Shown: positions 1-8,498, counted from the first letter of the stretch. The stretch: DNA of 64,000 nt from RUG714 sp964623515 (GCA_964623515.1 CAZURV010000005.1:26361-90360); one strand, 5' to 3'. Translations and numbers: made by a program. Notes: generated by a model from the letters alone, not told the origin.

Positions 1-177
1 CAAATCATAGATGTCTTTGTAGTGGGAGTAAAACGTGCCGCGGTTTATTCCCGCTTTTTCGCACAGTTCTTTAATCGAAATACTTTGAATCGGCTTTTGC
101 TGCATAAGGTCTGTGAAAGCCTTTCGTATCAACATTTTTGTAACCCTTGTACGGTAATCGTTCTTTTTGTTTGCCAT
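1..177 (-). CDS. TetR/AcrR-family transcriptional regulator, N-terminal part (runs off window)
   Basis: Open reverse-strand frame from the window edge up to an ATG at 177; 59 residues are visible and the ligand-binding part lies outside the window. The residues form a TetR-type DNA-binding domain: a first helix (MLIRKAFTDLMQQ) followed by the helix-turn-helix with the typical AGINRGTFYSHYKD pattern. A GCGAGGT ribosome binding site sits 6-7 bases upstream of the ATG. An interspersed repeat copy begins 24 bp upstream of the start. The ligand and targets cannot be inferred because the C-terminal domain is absent. Confidence 0.85.
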   Translation of the reverse strand, partial: MANKKNDYRTRVTKMLIRKAFTDLMQQKPIQSISIKELCEKAGINRGTFYSHYKDIYDL

Positions 178-200
178 AAATTTACCTCGCTTAATCTTAA

Positions 201-275
201 TATAACCTGTTCGCTGATGTCCCCGCCTCTTAAGCGGCGGGCTTTATTATAAAATCAGCGGAGGAATAGAATCCC
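201..275 (+). repeat. Interspersed structured repeat, copy A (truncated, diverged)
   Basis: Starts with TATAACCTGTTCGC and keeps the first stem (CCGCCTCTTAAGCGGCGG) and a decayed version of the second stem (CAGCGGAGGAATAGAATCCCC). The 3' half of the family consensus is not recognisable. It lies between the reverse-strand TetR gene and the promoter of the epimerase gene. Confidence 0.75.
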
Positions 276-422
276 CTTTGCTTTCGCAGAGAGCCAATGC
301 CGTTTTTCCGTGCAGAATCACCGGGTAAGTCTTTATTTGAACTCCGGCGGATTTTTTGTTCACAAAATTAACAGATTATCCGGCCGTGTCGGGAAAACTT
401 AAAATTCAATTTAAATTGTCTA

Positions 423-451
423 TTGAAGAATGTATATAATATTAGTATAAT
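423..451 (+). promoter_or_regulatory. Sigma-A-type promoter of the epimerase gene
   Basis: TTGAAG (423-428), 17-base spacer, TATAAT (446-451). It lies 55 bases upstream of the ATG at 507. A second TATAAT at 435-440 has no well-spaced -35 partner. Confidence 0.7.
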
Positions 452-506
452 ACAAGTAAAAAAGGAAATCAACATCGTGTCTAAAAAAATAGAAAGGTGT
501 ATTTTT

Positions 507-1514
507 ATGAAAAAAGTGTATATTATCACCGGTGCATGCGGTCATCTCGGCAATACGATTATCAGAAAGCTTGTAAACAGGGATATGGAAATAAGAGGAT
601 TGATACTGCCGCATGAAAAAGCACAAACGTTTCCGGGCGTAACCTATTATAAAGGCGATGTAAGAAATACGGCAACTTTAAAACCCGTGTTTGAAAACTG
701 CGGCGGGCGTGATGTTTATGTGATTCATACTGCCGGAATTGTTGATATTTCGGAAAATGTTTCGCCTATGCTATATGATGTGAACGTGAATGGAACTAAA
801 AATATAATTTCAGTGTGTAAGGAATACGGCGTAAAGCGTCTTGTTTACGTAAGCTCTGTTCATGCGATACCCGAGGGAGACCATAACCGGGTGATTAGAG
901 AAGCGCATGCTTTTTCTTCGGAGAAAGTTGAGGGAGGTTATGCAAAAACAAAGGCGGAAGCAACGCAGGCAGTGCTTGACGCTGTGAAAACCGGACTGGA
1001 TGCCGTTATCGTTCATCCGTCCGGAATACTCGGTCCTTATGACAAATCAGGCAATCATCTTGTTCAGGTTGTGAGCAATTATATTACGGGAAAGCTTCCC
1101 GCCTGCGTGAACGGCGGATATGATTTTGTGGATGTTCGCGACGTTGCGGACGGCTGTATCTGTGCGCTGGAAAAAGGAGAAAGCGGCGAATGCTACATTC
1201 TTTCCAACCGCCATTATGAAATGAAAGATGTATTAAAAATGGTCAAAATTATTCACGGCGGAAAATATTTGCCCGTTTTGCCGATGTGGATAGCGAAAGC
1301 TTCAGTTCCGTTTATGCAGCTTTATGCAAGACGGAAAAAAGAACGCCCGCTTTACACGGCGTATTCGCTCTATACACTGAAAAGCAACGATAAATTTTCT
1401 CACGACAAAGCGACTTCCGAACTCGGATACAAACCGAGAGATTTGTATCAAACAATTAAGGATACGGTTCAATGGGTTTGTAAAGGTTCGCATGCTAAAA
1501 ATATAGCTGGCTGA
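507..1514 (+). CDS. NAD(P)-dependent epimerase/dehydratase (extended SDR family)
   Basis: 335 residues. The N-terminal Rossmann motif TGACGHLG (8-15) binds the nicotinamide cofactor; VSS (115-117) and Y145-x3-K149 (YAKTK) are the catalytic Ser/Tyr/Lys of extended short-chain dehydrogenases. Length and overall pattern resemble the dihydroflavonol-4-reductase-like/sugar-epimerase group, so the substrate may be a nucleotide sugar or a small carbonyl compound; it cannot be set from sequence. The frame is open 84 bases further upstream, but the ATG at 507 has an AAAGGTG ribosome binding site at the right distance and follows the promoter. The gene is monocistronic, with its own promoter and a strong terminator. 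Confidence 0.85.
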   Translation: MKKVYIITGACGHLGNTIIRKLVNRDMEIRGLILPHEKAQTFPGVTYYKGDVRNTATLKPVFENCGGRDVYVIHTAGIVDISENVSPMLYDVNVNGTKNIISVCKEYGVKRLVYVSSVHAIPEGDHNRVIREAHAFSSEKVEGGYAKTKAEATQAVLDAVKTGLDAVIVHPSGILGPYDKSGNHLVQVVSNYITGKLPACVNGGYDFVDVRDVADGCICALEKGESGECYILSNRHYEMKDVLKMVKIIHGGKYLPVLPMWIAKASVPFMQLYARRKKERPLYTAYSLYTLKSNDKFSHDKATSELGYKPRDLYQTIKDTVQWVCKGSHAKNIAG

Positions 1515-1541
1515 AACCTTTACTGTTTAAAATTGTACGTT

Positions 1542-1590
1542 TAATCCGCTGTGCGCAAAACATAACGCACAGCGGATTATTTTGTCTTTT
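1542..1590 (+). terminator. Rho-independent terminator after the epimerase
   Basis: A perfect 14-bp stem (TAATCCGCTGTGCG at 1542-1555 with its complement at 1566-1579), 10-base loop, then a T-rich tract. Confidence 0.9.
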
Positions 1591-1666
1591 TCGATGTTTT
1601 ACATAAAAAAATTTGCGAATCTTCCTTTATTTTGCGCGTTTTTTCGATTTTGTAATCAAATTGTTA

Positions 1667-1695
1667 TTGACATTCAATTTTTATTTGAGTATAAT
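1667..1695 (+). promoter_or_regulatory. Consensus sigma-A promoter of the ylxM-ffh operon
   Basis: TTGACA (1667-1672), 17-base spacer, TATAAT (1690-1695): a full consensus match. It starts the ylxM-ffh-rpsP-khpA-rimM-trmD transcript. Confidence 0.9.
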
Positions 1696-1745
1696 AAACA
1701 AAACTGTAAAGAAATACTGCTTTACAGACATACGGGAGGTATTTT

Positions 1746-2123
1746 ATGGCAAAGAATCTTGACATTACCGTTTATCTTGATTTTTACGGCGAAATGCTCA
1801 CTGATAAACAGCGAGAATACCTTGATTATTATTATAATGATGATTTATCCCTGTCCGAAATTGCGAATAATATTCCGGCAGAAGAAAAAGGACGTTCGCG
1901 GCAGGCGGTTAGGGATGTTATAAAACGTGCCGAAGGACAGCTTTTTTATATGGAGGAAAAGCTTGGGCTTGTAAAACGTTTCAGTGATATGCAGGACGGC
2001 ATTGATGAAATTATGGAGTGCGCCGAAAAAATCAATCAGTGCAACCTTAATTTCGGACTTTCCAGAGAAATTAACGAATGTGTGATAAAAATAAAGGCTG
2101 TTGCAAGCCGTTTATCTGAATAA
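1746..2123 (+). CDS. ylxM: YlxM/UPF0122 helix-turn-helix protein, SRP operon
   Basis: 125 residues, the usual size for the family. The conserved start (LDFYGEMLTDKQREYLDYYY) is followed by a sigma-70 region-4-like helix-turn-helix (LSLSEIANN...SRQAVRDVIKRAE). Members are encoded directly in front of ffh and are thought to assist or regulate the signal recognition particle pathway; some bind RNA or DNA. Here it is the first gene of the operon, 12 bases before ffh, with a GGGAGGT ribosome binding site. The identification is firm from sequence and position; the biochemical role is less well established. Confidence 0.92.
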   Translation: MAKNLDITVYLDFYGEMLTDKQREYLDYYYNDDLSLSEIANNIPAEEKGRSRQAVRDVIKRAEGQLFYMEEKLGLVKRFSDMQDGIDEIMECAEKINQCNLNFGLSREINECVIKIKAVASRLSE

Positions 2124-2135
2124 GGGAGAGCTTGA

Positions 2136-3485
2136 ATGGCGTTTGAGGGTTTAACTGAAAAACTTAATTCTGCTTTTAAGAAACTGCGTTCAAAGGGCAG
2201 GCTTACGGAGGCAGACGTTAAATCTGCAATGCGCGAAGTGCGCCTTGCATTGCTTGAGGCGGATGTTAATTATAAGGTTGCCAAAGATTTCACAAAAACC
2301 GTAACGGAGCGTGCCATAGGTCAGGATGTTATGGAAAGCCTGACTCCTGCGCAGATGGTTATCAAAATCGTCGACGAAGAACTTACATCTCTTATGGGCG
2401 GCACGGAAACCAGAATTAACGAATCTTCGAAAATACCTACTATTGTTATGATGTGCGGCCTTCAGGGTTCAGGTAAAACAACGCACAGCGGAAAGCTTGC
2501 GCTTATGTTGAAAAAACGTGGGCACAGACCGATGCTTGTTGCGTGCGACGTTTACCGTCCGGCAGCGATAAAACAGCTACAGGTTGTGGGAGAAAAAATA
2601 GGCGTTCCCGTTTTTGAAAGAGGTCAGGGAGACCCTGTCAAAATAGCCGGGGAAGCGGTAAAGTATGCCAGAGATTACGGATACGATTATATATTCCTCG
2701 ATACGGCGGGTCGCCTTCATATCGATGAAGAGCTGATGGGCGAACTCCGCAATATCAAAGCATCCGTTAAACCAAACGAAATATTGCTTGTTGTTGATGC
2801 AATGACGGGTCAGGACGCTGTTAATGTTGCACAAAGTTTTAATGATACCATCGGAATAGACGGTGTGGTTATCACAAAGCTGGACGGCGACACAAGAGGC
2901 GGCGCGGCGCTCTCGGTAAGAGCGGTAACGGGGAAACCGATTAAATTTGCAGGCATCGGCGAAAAGCTTGAAGATATAGAAGTTTTTCATCCGAACAGAA
3001 TGGCGCAGCGTATTCTCGGAATGGGAGATGTTTTAACGCTCATTGAAAAAGCCGAAAAGCAGATAGATGAGAAAAAAGCGGCTCAGCTGGAAGCCAAGCT
3101 TCGTAAAAATAAATTTGATTTAAACGATTTGCTTGATCAACTTGATCAGATAAAAAAAATGGGTTCGGTTAAGGATTTGCTCGGAATGATTCCCGGTATG
3201 GGAAAAAAGCTTGACGGTGCAGAAATTGACGAAAAGCAGTTTGATCGCGTAAAAGCAATTATTCTTTCCATGACTGCAAAAGAAAGAATAAATCCGGATA
3301 TCATCAATCCGTCAAGAAAAAGGAGAATCGCTGCCGGAAGCGGAACACAGGTGGAAGATGTAAACCGTGTGCTCAAGCAGCACCGCGAGATGCAGAAAAT
3401 GTTTAAGCAGATGAACTCGCGTAGTGCCAAAAGAAAAATGTCCAGAATGGGCGGTTTCGGAGTTCCCGGAGGATTCGGATTTTAA
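2136..3485 (+). CDS. ffh: Signal recognition particle protein Ffh (SRP54 GTPase)
   Basis: 449 residues. The order is N domain (1-90), G domain with P-loop GLQGSGKT (108-115), DTAGR (189-193) and TKLD (247-250), then a methionine-rich M domain (about 300-449) that binds the SRP RNA and signal peptides. The M domain includes the RNA-contacting SRKRRIAAGSGT segment. With the 4.5S/scRNA and FtsY it targets membrane and secreted proteins co-translationally to SecYEG (secY is at 52100). The C-terminus ends in a short Gly-rich tail (MGGFGVPGGFGF), a common variant. It is full length and intact. Confidence 0.98.
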   Translation: MAFEGLTEKLNSAFKKLRSKGRLTEADVKSAMREVRLALLEADVNYKVAKDFTKTVTERAIGQDVMESLTPAQMVIKIVDEELTSLMGGTETRINESSKIPTIVMMCGLQGSGKTTHSGKLALMLKKRGHRPMLVACDVYRPAAIKQLQVVGEKIGVPVFERGQGDPVKIAGEAVKYARDYGYDYIFLDTAGRLHIDEELMGELRNIKASVKPNEILLVVDAMTGQDAVNVAQSFNDTIGIDGVVITKLDGDTRGGAALSVRAVTGKPIKFAGIGEKLEDIEVFHPNRMAQRILGMGDVLTLIEKAEKQIDEKKAAQLEAKLRKNKFDLNDLLDQLDQIKKMGSVKDLLGMIPGMGKKLDGAEIDEKQFDRVKAIILSMTAKERINPDIINPSRKRRIAAGSGTQVEDVNRVLKQHREMQKMFKQMNSRSAKRKMSRMGGFGVPGGFGF

Positions 3486-3538
3486 TCAGGTAACTTTTTA
3501 AGTTTATTATATTTTCTTATATATAAGGAGGAACGAAA

Positions 3539-3781
3539 ATGGCAGTAAAAATCAGACTTCGCAGGATGGGTGCCAAAAAGACACCTTATTACCGCATTGT
3601 TGTTGCAGATTCAAGATATCCGCGCGACGGAAGATTTATTGAAGAAATCGGATCATACAATCCCCTTAAAGAGCCGGCAGAGGTTAAAATTGACGCCGAC
3701 AAGGCTAAACAGTGGATTGCAAATGGTGCTCAGCCTACTGATACGGTTAAAGTTATTCTTAAAAAAAACGGTGTTCTCTGA
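3539..3781 (+). CDS. rpsP: 30S ribosomal protein S16
   Basis: 80 residues, typical for S16. The N-terminus (MAVKIRLRRMGAKKTPYYRI) and the VADSRYPRDGRFIEEIGSYNP block are family signatures. S16 binds 16S rRNA early in 30S assembly. The start has a strong AAGGAGG site eight bases away. Its place between ffh and khpA is the standard Firmicutes order. Confidence 0.98.
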   Translation: MAVKIRLRRMGAKKTPYYRIVVADSRYPRDGRFIEEIGSYNPLKEPAEVKIDADKAKQWIANGAQPTDTVKVILKKNGVL

Positions 3782-3813
3782 TACCGCAGATGAATTATTC
3801 GGAGGGAAAATAA

Positions 3814-4047
3814 GTGAAAGAATTACTTGTGTCCATTGCACAGGGCTTGGTTGATGCACCTTCTGAAGTCAGCGTTGAAGTTGATGAGCCCAATGCAGAG
3901 GGAGTTGTTGTTTACCATCTTCATGTTGCCGAAGCGGATATGGGAAGAGTAATCGGTAAGCAAGGAAGAATTGCAAAGGCAATCCGCGTTGTTATGCGCG
4001 CTGCATCAAACCGCACCGAAACAAAAATTGCGGTTGAAATTGATTAA
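3814..4047 (+). CDS. khpA: KhpA, single KH-domain RNA-binding protein
   Basis: 77 residues, GTG start with GGAGGG six to eight bases upstream. The protein is one KH domain with the RNA-gripping GxxG loop (GKQG, 48-51) inside GRVIGKQGRIAKAIR. KhpA pairs with KhpB (Jag) as a broad RNA chaperone, and in streptococci affects cell elongation and division. It follows rpsP by 32 bases, as in most Firmicutes. It was formerly called YlqC/UPF0109. Confidence 0.95.
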   Translation: MKELLVSIAQGLVDAPSEVSVEVDEPNAEGVVVYHLHVAEADMGRVIGKQGRIAKAIRVVMRAASNRTETKIAVEID

Positions 4048-4104
4048 GATGAAAAATGAACGGGCAGATTTGGGGACGTCTTTTCATAAGGAGGAACCGC
4101 CTGA

Positions 4105-4240
4105 AATGCACCGATTTTTGGCTGAATTGTGTTAAAAGCACTTGGAATTCGTCAAGATTTCTGCGCTTTTGCACTTATTCCGCCTAAAATTCCATTGTAT
4201 TTTGGGTGCAAAGCAGTTTTGCGTTTTATAAAACCGATTT
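4105..4240 (+). repeat. Second repeat family (R2), copy a, in the khpA-rimM gap
   Basis: This stretch resembles 63690-63835 along most of its length (AAATGCAC..., TGTTAAAA, GGATTCGTNAAG / GGAATTCGTCAAG, then GCAAAGCAGTTTTGCG). A shorter match is at 59888-59990. The 298-base gap holding it is unusually long for a khpA-rimM junction. Alignment was by eye only. Confidence 0.5.
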
Positions 4241-4318
4241 TTCTTTATGGAAAACCGCCCTTGGACGGTATTTTCGCAGTACGGTTAAATCTGTTTCTGT
4301 TCAAATTCCGTCAGCTTA

Positions 4319-4340
4319 AAGGAGGCCGGAAGGCCTCTTT
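4319..4340 (+). promoter_or_regulatory. Hairpin capturing the rimM Shine-Dalgarno
   Basis: AAAGGAGG is immediately followed by a GAGGCC-GGAA-GGCCTC stem-loop, a six-base-pair perfect stem with a tetraloop, and a short T run. The GGAGG needed for rimM lies in the 5' arm. It may act as a translation control switch or a weak terminator/attenuator. Confidence 0.5.
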
Positions 4341-4345
4341 GTCAT

Positions 4346-4876
4346 ATGGTGACTATGGATAAAAGATATCTTGCATTAGGGAAAATTGTATCGTCTCACG
4401 GTATACACGGAGAACTGAGGCTGAAGCCTATGTGCGGTTCTCCTGCATTTGCACTGCAGTTTAAAACGGTGTTCTTTGGGAAAAACGGAGAAAATCCTGT
4501 AGAAATTATATCTGCAAGAGTGCATAAAAACATTGTGCTTATGCGTCTTGATGGGTTTAATAGCATTGAGGATGTACAGGCATGTGTAGGCAAAATACTT
4601 TACATTGATAAAACGCAGGCAAACCTGGAAGACGATGAATATTTTATTGACGATTTAATCGGATGCACGGTTTTGGATGTGTCGGACGGCGAAGTCCTAG
4701 GAAAAATAAGCGATGTAACAAGCTTGCCGTCAAATGATGTGTGGCATATAATTACTTCGGAGAATAAGGAAGTTATGATTCCTAAAATTCCCGATGTTAT
4801 CAAAGATGTAGATATCGATAAACAGCAGATAAAAATATTCAAAATGAAAGGGCTTTTTGATAGCGATGAGGATTGA
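4346..4876 (+). CDS. rimM: Ribosome maturation factor RimM
   Basis: 176 residues from ATG 4346; an in-frame ATG at 4355 (MDKRYLALGKI) is an equally good start. RimM binds S19 and assists 3' maturation and folding of the 16S head. The N-terminal domain carries GKIVSSHGIHGELRLKP. The C-terminal PRC-barrel has the DDLIGCTVLD and WHIITSENKEVMIPKIPDVIKDVD blocks. The only Shine-Dalgarno is about 20 bases upstream and buried in a hairpin, which is unusual. The 3' end overlaps trmD. Confidence 0.95.
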   Translation: MVTMDKRYLALGKIVSSHGIHGELRLKPMCGSPAFALQFKTVFFGKNGENPVEIISARVHKNIVLMRLDGFNSIEDVQACVGKILYIDKTQANLEDDEYFIDDLIGCTVLDVSDGEVLGKISDVTSLPSNDVWHIITSENKEVMIPKIPDVIKDVDIDKQQIKIFKMKGLFDSDED

Positions 4877-5618
4877 TATTCTTACTCTTTTTCCGGATAT
4901 GTGCAATGCCGTGCTTTCCGAAAGCATAATCGGCAGGGCAAGAAGTAGCGGAGCTGTTACGATTGAATGCCGGAATATACGGGATTACACGCTTGATAAG
5001 CATAACAGGGTTGACGACGCTCCTTACGGCGGTACAATGGGTATGGTTATGCAGGCTCAGCCTATATATGACTGCTTTAAAAGCCTGTGCGCGGAACTCG
5101 GTGTAAAACCGCGGCTTATCTATATGTCTCCGCAGGGAAAAGCACTTACGCAACAGAGAATCAAGGAACTTTCGCAACTGGAAAATCTTGCTGTTTTATG
5201 CGGCCATTACGAGGGTGTTGACGAAAGAATTATCGGGGAAATTGTGGATGAGGAAATTTCCGTAGGCGATTATGTTTTGACCGGGGGCGAACTTCCGGCA
5301 CTTATGCTGGCAGATAGTATTTCACGCCTTATTGACGGCGTGCTTCCGAATGAGGAGGCGTATACGAATGACAGTCACTATAATTCTCTGCTTGAAGCGC
5401 CTCAATATACAAGACCGTTTGAATGGCACGGAATGAAAGTCCCCGATGTGCTTGCTTCTGGGCATCATGCGAAGATAGCAAAGTGGAAGCGTATGCAGTC
5501 GCTGAAGCGTACTTTTGAAAGGCGTCCCGATATGCTGGAGAACGCCGAACTCAATGCGGAAGATATACAATACCTGAAATCTTTGGGATATGAAAAACCA
5601 TTCAAACGCATCATTTAA
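4866..5618 (+). CDS. trmD: tRNA (guanine-37-N1)-methyltransferase TrmD
   Basis: 250 residues from ATG 4866, overlapping the end of rimM by 11 bases; an alternative TTG at 4857 would add three residues. TrmD transfers a methyl group from S-adenosylmethionine to G37 of tRNAs reading CNN, preventing frameshifts. The knotted SPOUT fold is shown by MRIDILTLFP at the start, LCGHYEGVDERI and VGDYVLTGGELPALMLADS, and by the C-terminal PPxYTRP-like segment (EAPQYTRPFEWHG). It is the last gene of the operon; rplS, its usual partner, is not downstream. Confidence 0.97.
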   Translation: MRIDILTLFPDMCNAVLSESIIGRARSSGAVTIECRNIRDYTLDKHNRVDDAPYGGTMGMVMQAQPIYDCFKSLCAELGVKPRLIYMSPQGKALTQQRIKELSQLENLAVLCGHYEGVDERIIGEIVDEEISVGDYVLTGGELPALMLADSISRLIDGVLPNEEAYTNDSHYNSLLEAPQYTRPFEWHGMKVPDVLASGHHAKIAKWKRMQSLKRTFERRPDMLENAELNAEDIQYLKSLGYEKPFKRII

Positions 5619-5752
5619 TATCCGTTTGTTCGCTTTGACAATATATATAAAATTGCATGGTTATATTATAGCATTATGCACAAAAACAAAAAGCCATTAA
5701 TTATCAAAGTTTGGATATTGAAACAAAATGTCAAAAAATCTTATATAAATTA

Positions 5753-5780
5753 TTGACGGTCATTTAAAATAGGTTATAAT
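5753..5780 (+). promoter_or_regulatory. Promoter of the HPr gene
   Basis: TTGACG (5753-5758), 16-base spacer, TATAAT (5775-5780). It lies 67 bases before the ATG. No clear terminator separates it from trmD. Confidence 0.8.
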
Positions 5781-5847
5781 ATATATTGTAGCCACAAGGC
5801 TGTTTTTAATATATATGATACTAATCCATTATATGGGGGATAAAATT

Positions 5848-6117
5848 ATGTTCGTAAAAGATGTTGCAGTTAAGAATTCGGTAGGTCTTCATGCCCGCCC
5901 CGCTACTTTTTTTATTCAGAAAGCGAATGAGTTTAAAGCTTCGATTTGGGTTGAGAAAGAAGGCAGAAGAGTGAATGCAAAAAGCCTTTTGGGAGTTCTT
6001 TCTTTAGGAATCGGTCAAAATACAACCATCAAAATCATTGCAGACGGTGTGGACGAGGAAATTGCGGTAGACGCTCTCGTTAAGTTGGTTGAATCAGGTT
6101 TCGGCAACAACAATTAG
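5848..6117 (+). CDS. ptsH: Phosphocarrier protein HPr
   Basis: 89 residues. His15 in GLHARPA is the residue phosphorylated by PTS enzyme I. Ser46 in AKSLLGVLSLGIGQ is the regulatory site of HPr kinase/phosphorylase in Gram-positives, so both catalytic and CcpA-corepressor roles are possible. The ATG at 5848 places His at 15 and Ser at 46 exactly as in Bacillus HPr and has a GGGGG site upstream. The gene has its own promoter and terminator and no adjacent ptsI or PTS permease, so it may serve mainly as a carbon-status regulator. Confidence 0.95.
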   Translation: MFVKDVAVKNSVGLHARPATFFIQKANEFKASIWVEKEGRRVNAKSLLGVLSLGIGQNTTIKIIADGVDEEIAVDALVKLVESGFGNNN

Positions 6118-6171
6118 TTTTGAATATAATTGAATTTTTAATGCGCTGTTCGGCGCGGGAATATAAATCAG

Positions 6172-6205
6172 GCGGCGGTGCTGTGCACCGGCGCTTTTTT
6201 CTTTT
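6172..6205 (+). terminator. Terminator after HPr
   Basis: CGGCGGTGC-TGT-GCACCGGCG hairpin with one mismatch, followed by CTTTTTTCTTTT. Confidence 0.8.
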
Positions 6206-6216
6206 GGATTTGCTCG

Positions 6217-6245
6217 TTGGATTTCTAATTTAAATATGGTAAAAT
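6217..6245 (+). promoter_or_regulatory. Promoter of uvrC
   Basis: TTGGAT (6217-6222), 17-base spacer, TAAAAT (6240-6245), 38 bases before the uvrC ATG. Confidence 0.7.
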
Positions 6246-6282
6246 ATATATTGATTTAATCCATGGATTATCGGAGGATTTT

Positions 6283-8106
6283 ATGGACCGCATGGAAAGA
6301 CTTTTGAAAAAAGCAAACGCGCTTCCGCTCAATAGCGGCGTTTATATTATGAAGAATAAAAGCGGAAAAGTGATTTATATCGGTAAGGCAAAAGCACTTA
6401 AAAACCGCGTAACTTCATATTTCAGAAAAAATTCGGGACATAACCTGAAAACTGTAAAAATGGTCTCCAATGTGGAAGATTTTGATTATATTCTTACGGA
6501 CAGCGAGTTTGAAGCGCTTGTGCTGGAATGCAGCCTGATTAAGCAGTATCAACCGAAATATAATATTCTTTTGAAAGATGATAAAGGATACAGTTATATC
6601 CGCATCACAAAAGAAGATTATCCGCGGATTTCCGAAGTGAAGCAGAAAGTCGAAGACGGTGCAAAATATCTCGGGCCGTATACGTCGTCGTGGTCTGTGT
6701 CTTCCGGTGTTTCGGAAGCGGTAAAGATTTTCAGGCTTCCCGTATGTAATAAGGTATTCCCAAGGGATTTCCGAAAGAGTAGGCCTTGTCTAAATTATCA
6801 TATAGGCAGATGTATGGGCGTTTGTACCGGGAAAATTTCAAAAGCTGAATATAATGAGATTGTGAATGATGCGCTCGATTTTATTAGAGGCGGAAGCCAT
6901 GCGGCTCTGCAAAAAATGCAGGCCAAAATGAAAGAATACAGCGAAAATACCGAATATGAAAAAGCCGCTGTGATGAGAGATAGAATCAAAGCGGTGCAGA
7001 GGCTGAATGACAAACAGAAAGTTGTGGAGGGAATTTATAAAAGTCAGGACGCTTTTGCTGTTGTCAGGGGAACGAAAAAAATGTGTTTCAGCGTTCTTCG
7101 CTTCAGAGACAGCCGTCTTGTAGACAGCGACAGTTTTATTTTGGAGAACAATGAAGATTTGGAGTCCGCAAGGCGGGAACTGCTTCTCAGGTTTTATGAG
7201 ATGCGCGGAGATATTCCGCCACGGGTCGTTGTGGACGGCGGCGTTGAGGGTGAAGAACTGCTTGCCGAGTATTTGAGTCAGAAATGTTCAAGGAAAGTTC
7301 ATATCATCATTCCCAAAAAAGGCGAGCAGCACGGCATAGTAGAGATGTGCCGTTCAAATGCCGCACAGCATCTGGCACTGTATGAGGGTAAAAGTTTGAA
7401 TGAAACTTCTGCTTTGGATGAACTTGCAAAACTTCTCGGACTCCCCAAACCGCCGCATATTATAGAGAGCTATGATATTTCGCATACCTCAGGAGCGGAT
7501 AACGTTGCCGGGATGGTAGTATTCAAAGACGGCAAACCGTACAAGAAAGCATATAAGCATTTTTCTGTCAAAGGCTTCAGCGGGCAGGATGATTACGCTT
7601 CCATGGCAGAGGTCGTAAGCAGACGTTTTAAACATTATTTTGAAGATGAAGACGGCGGCAGTTTTAAGATGAAACCCGATTTGATTCTGCTTGACGGCGG
7701 GAAAGGACAGGTTAACGCAGTTATTCCGGTTTTGGAAAGTTTCGGCTTGGATATACCGCTTTTCGGGATGGTAAAGGATTCAAAACACAGAACACGGGCT
7801 ATCGCTACGGGAGGCGGAGAAATTCAAATAAACTCTGTTAAAAGCGCCTTTTCCCTTGTAACTTCAATTCAGGATGAGGTACACAGGTTCAGCATTGCGT
7901 ATCATCATAAAAAACATACGAAAAATATCTTGTCGTCAACGCTTACGTCTATAGACGGGATTGGCGAAAAGAAAGCGGAAGCACTGCTGAAGAAATTCGG
8001 AAGTTTAAAGAAAATACGTGCGGCTTCTGCCGAGGAAATTTCAGAAATAAACGGTTTTTCACGAACTCTTGCAGAGAAAGTTATTCAGGCGCTGAATCAG
8101 GAATGA
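6283..8106 (+). CDS. uvrC: UvrABC excinuclease subunit C
   Basis: 607 residues, full length. The N-terminal GIY-YIG nuclease (GVYIMKNKSGKVIYIGKA, 19-36) makes the 3' cut. Four cysteines C155, C169, C177, C181 match the spacing of the UvrC iron-sulfur cluster. A UVR helix pair (about 200-235) contacts UvrB. The RNase H-like domain (SYDISHTSG, LLDGGKGQ) makes the 5' cut, and a tandem helix-hairpin-helix at the C-terminus (about 540-607) binds DNA. It acts in nucleotide excision repair with UvrA and UvrB, which are not in the window. Monocistronic. Confidence 0.98.
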   Translation: MDRMERLLKKANALPLNSGVYIMKNKSGKVIYIGKAKALKNRVTSYFRKNSGHNLKTVKMVSNVEDFDYILTDSEFEALVLECSLIKQYQPKYNILLKDDKGYSYIRITKEDYPRISEVKQKVEDGAKYLGPYTSSWSVSSGVSEAVKIFRLPVCNKVFPRDFRKSRPCLNYHIGRCMGVCTGKISKAEYNEIVNDALDFIRGGSHAALQKMQAKMKEYSENTEYEKAAVMRDRIKAVQRLNDKQKVVEGIYKSQDAFAVVRGTKKMCFSVLRFRDSRLVDSDSFILENNEDLESARRELLLRFYEMRGDIPPRVVVDGGVEGEELLAEYLSQKCSRKVHIIIPKKGEQHGIVEMCRSNAAQHLALYEGKSLNETSALDELAKLLGLPKPPHIIESYDISHTSGADNVAGMVVFKDGKPYKKAYKHFSVKGFSGQDDYASMAEVVSRRFKHYFEDEDGGSFKMKPDLILLDGGKGQVNAVIPVLESFGLDIPLFGMVKDSKHRTRAIATGGGEIQINSVKSAFSLVTSIQDEVHRFSIAYHHKKHTKNILSSTLTSIDGIGEKKAEALLKKFGSLKKIRAASAEEISEINGFSRTLAEKVIQALNQE

Positions 8107-8498
8107 TAAATTGAATTTACAGCCATTTTTGTTGCACGTGCATTTCAGGTAAAGCTTCTGCGGGAACAGGAACTCCGAAAGCCGTAATGCCGGCTCTTGC
8201 TTGACATTATTCGTCATATATTGTATAGTATTAGAAGATTTAAACTGGATAGGAATAAAATGATTTGGAAGGCAAAATACCTCTTATGCCTCTTTAAAAA
8301 GCTTGAAATGCAATAGTGTTTCTGCGTTTGTTTTGCTACGCCCAAGAACAAATAATCTTGCCTTTCAAAACTGCCCTGCATCTGAATGAACTTAAAAAAT
8401 ACAAGGAAAATTCATCATTATCAGGTTTTTTCTCCTTATCTTATCGTTTAAATTCGACTGTTTTTTTAACATTTTTTTGCAGTAAATGCGGTGATTTT
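8107..8498. other. uvrC-rsmD intergenic region with long leader
   Basis: 392 bases without a gene. There is no clear uvrC terminator, a strong promoter at 8201-8229, then about 265 bases of untranslated leader. The leader segment 8305-8385 shows weak reverse-complement similarity to repeat family R2. Confidence 0.55.
8201..8229 (+). promoter_or_regulatory. Promoter of the rsmD-coaD operon
   Basis: TTGACA (8201-8206), 17-base spacer, TATAGT (8224-8229). The distance to the rsmD start implies a leader of about 260 bases. Confidence 0.8.

Larger units (their letters stand above)
178..506. other. Intergenic region between TetR gene and epimerase
   Basis: 329 bases without a gene. It holds repeat copy A (201-275), about 145 bases with no recognisable feature, and the epimerase promoter (423-451). 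No tRNA or small ORF with a ribosome binding site was found. Confidence 0.7.
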
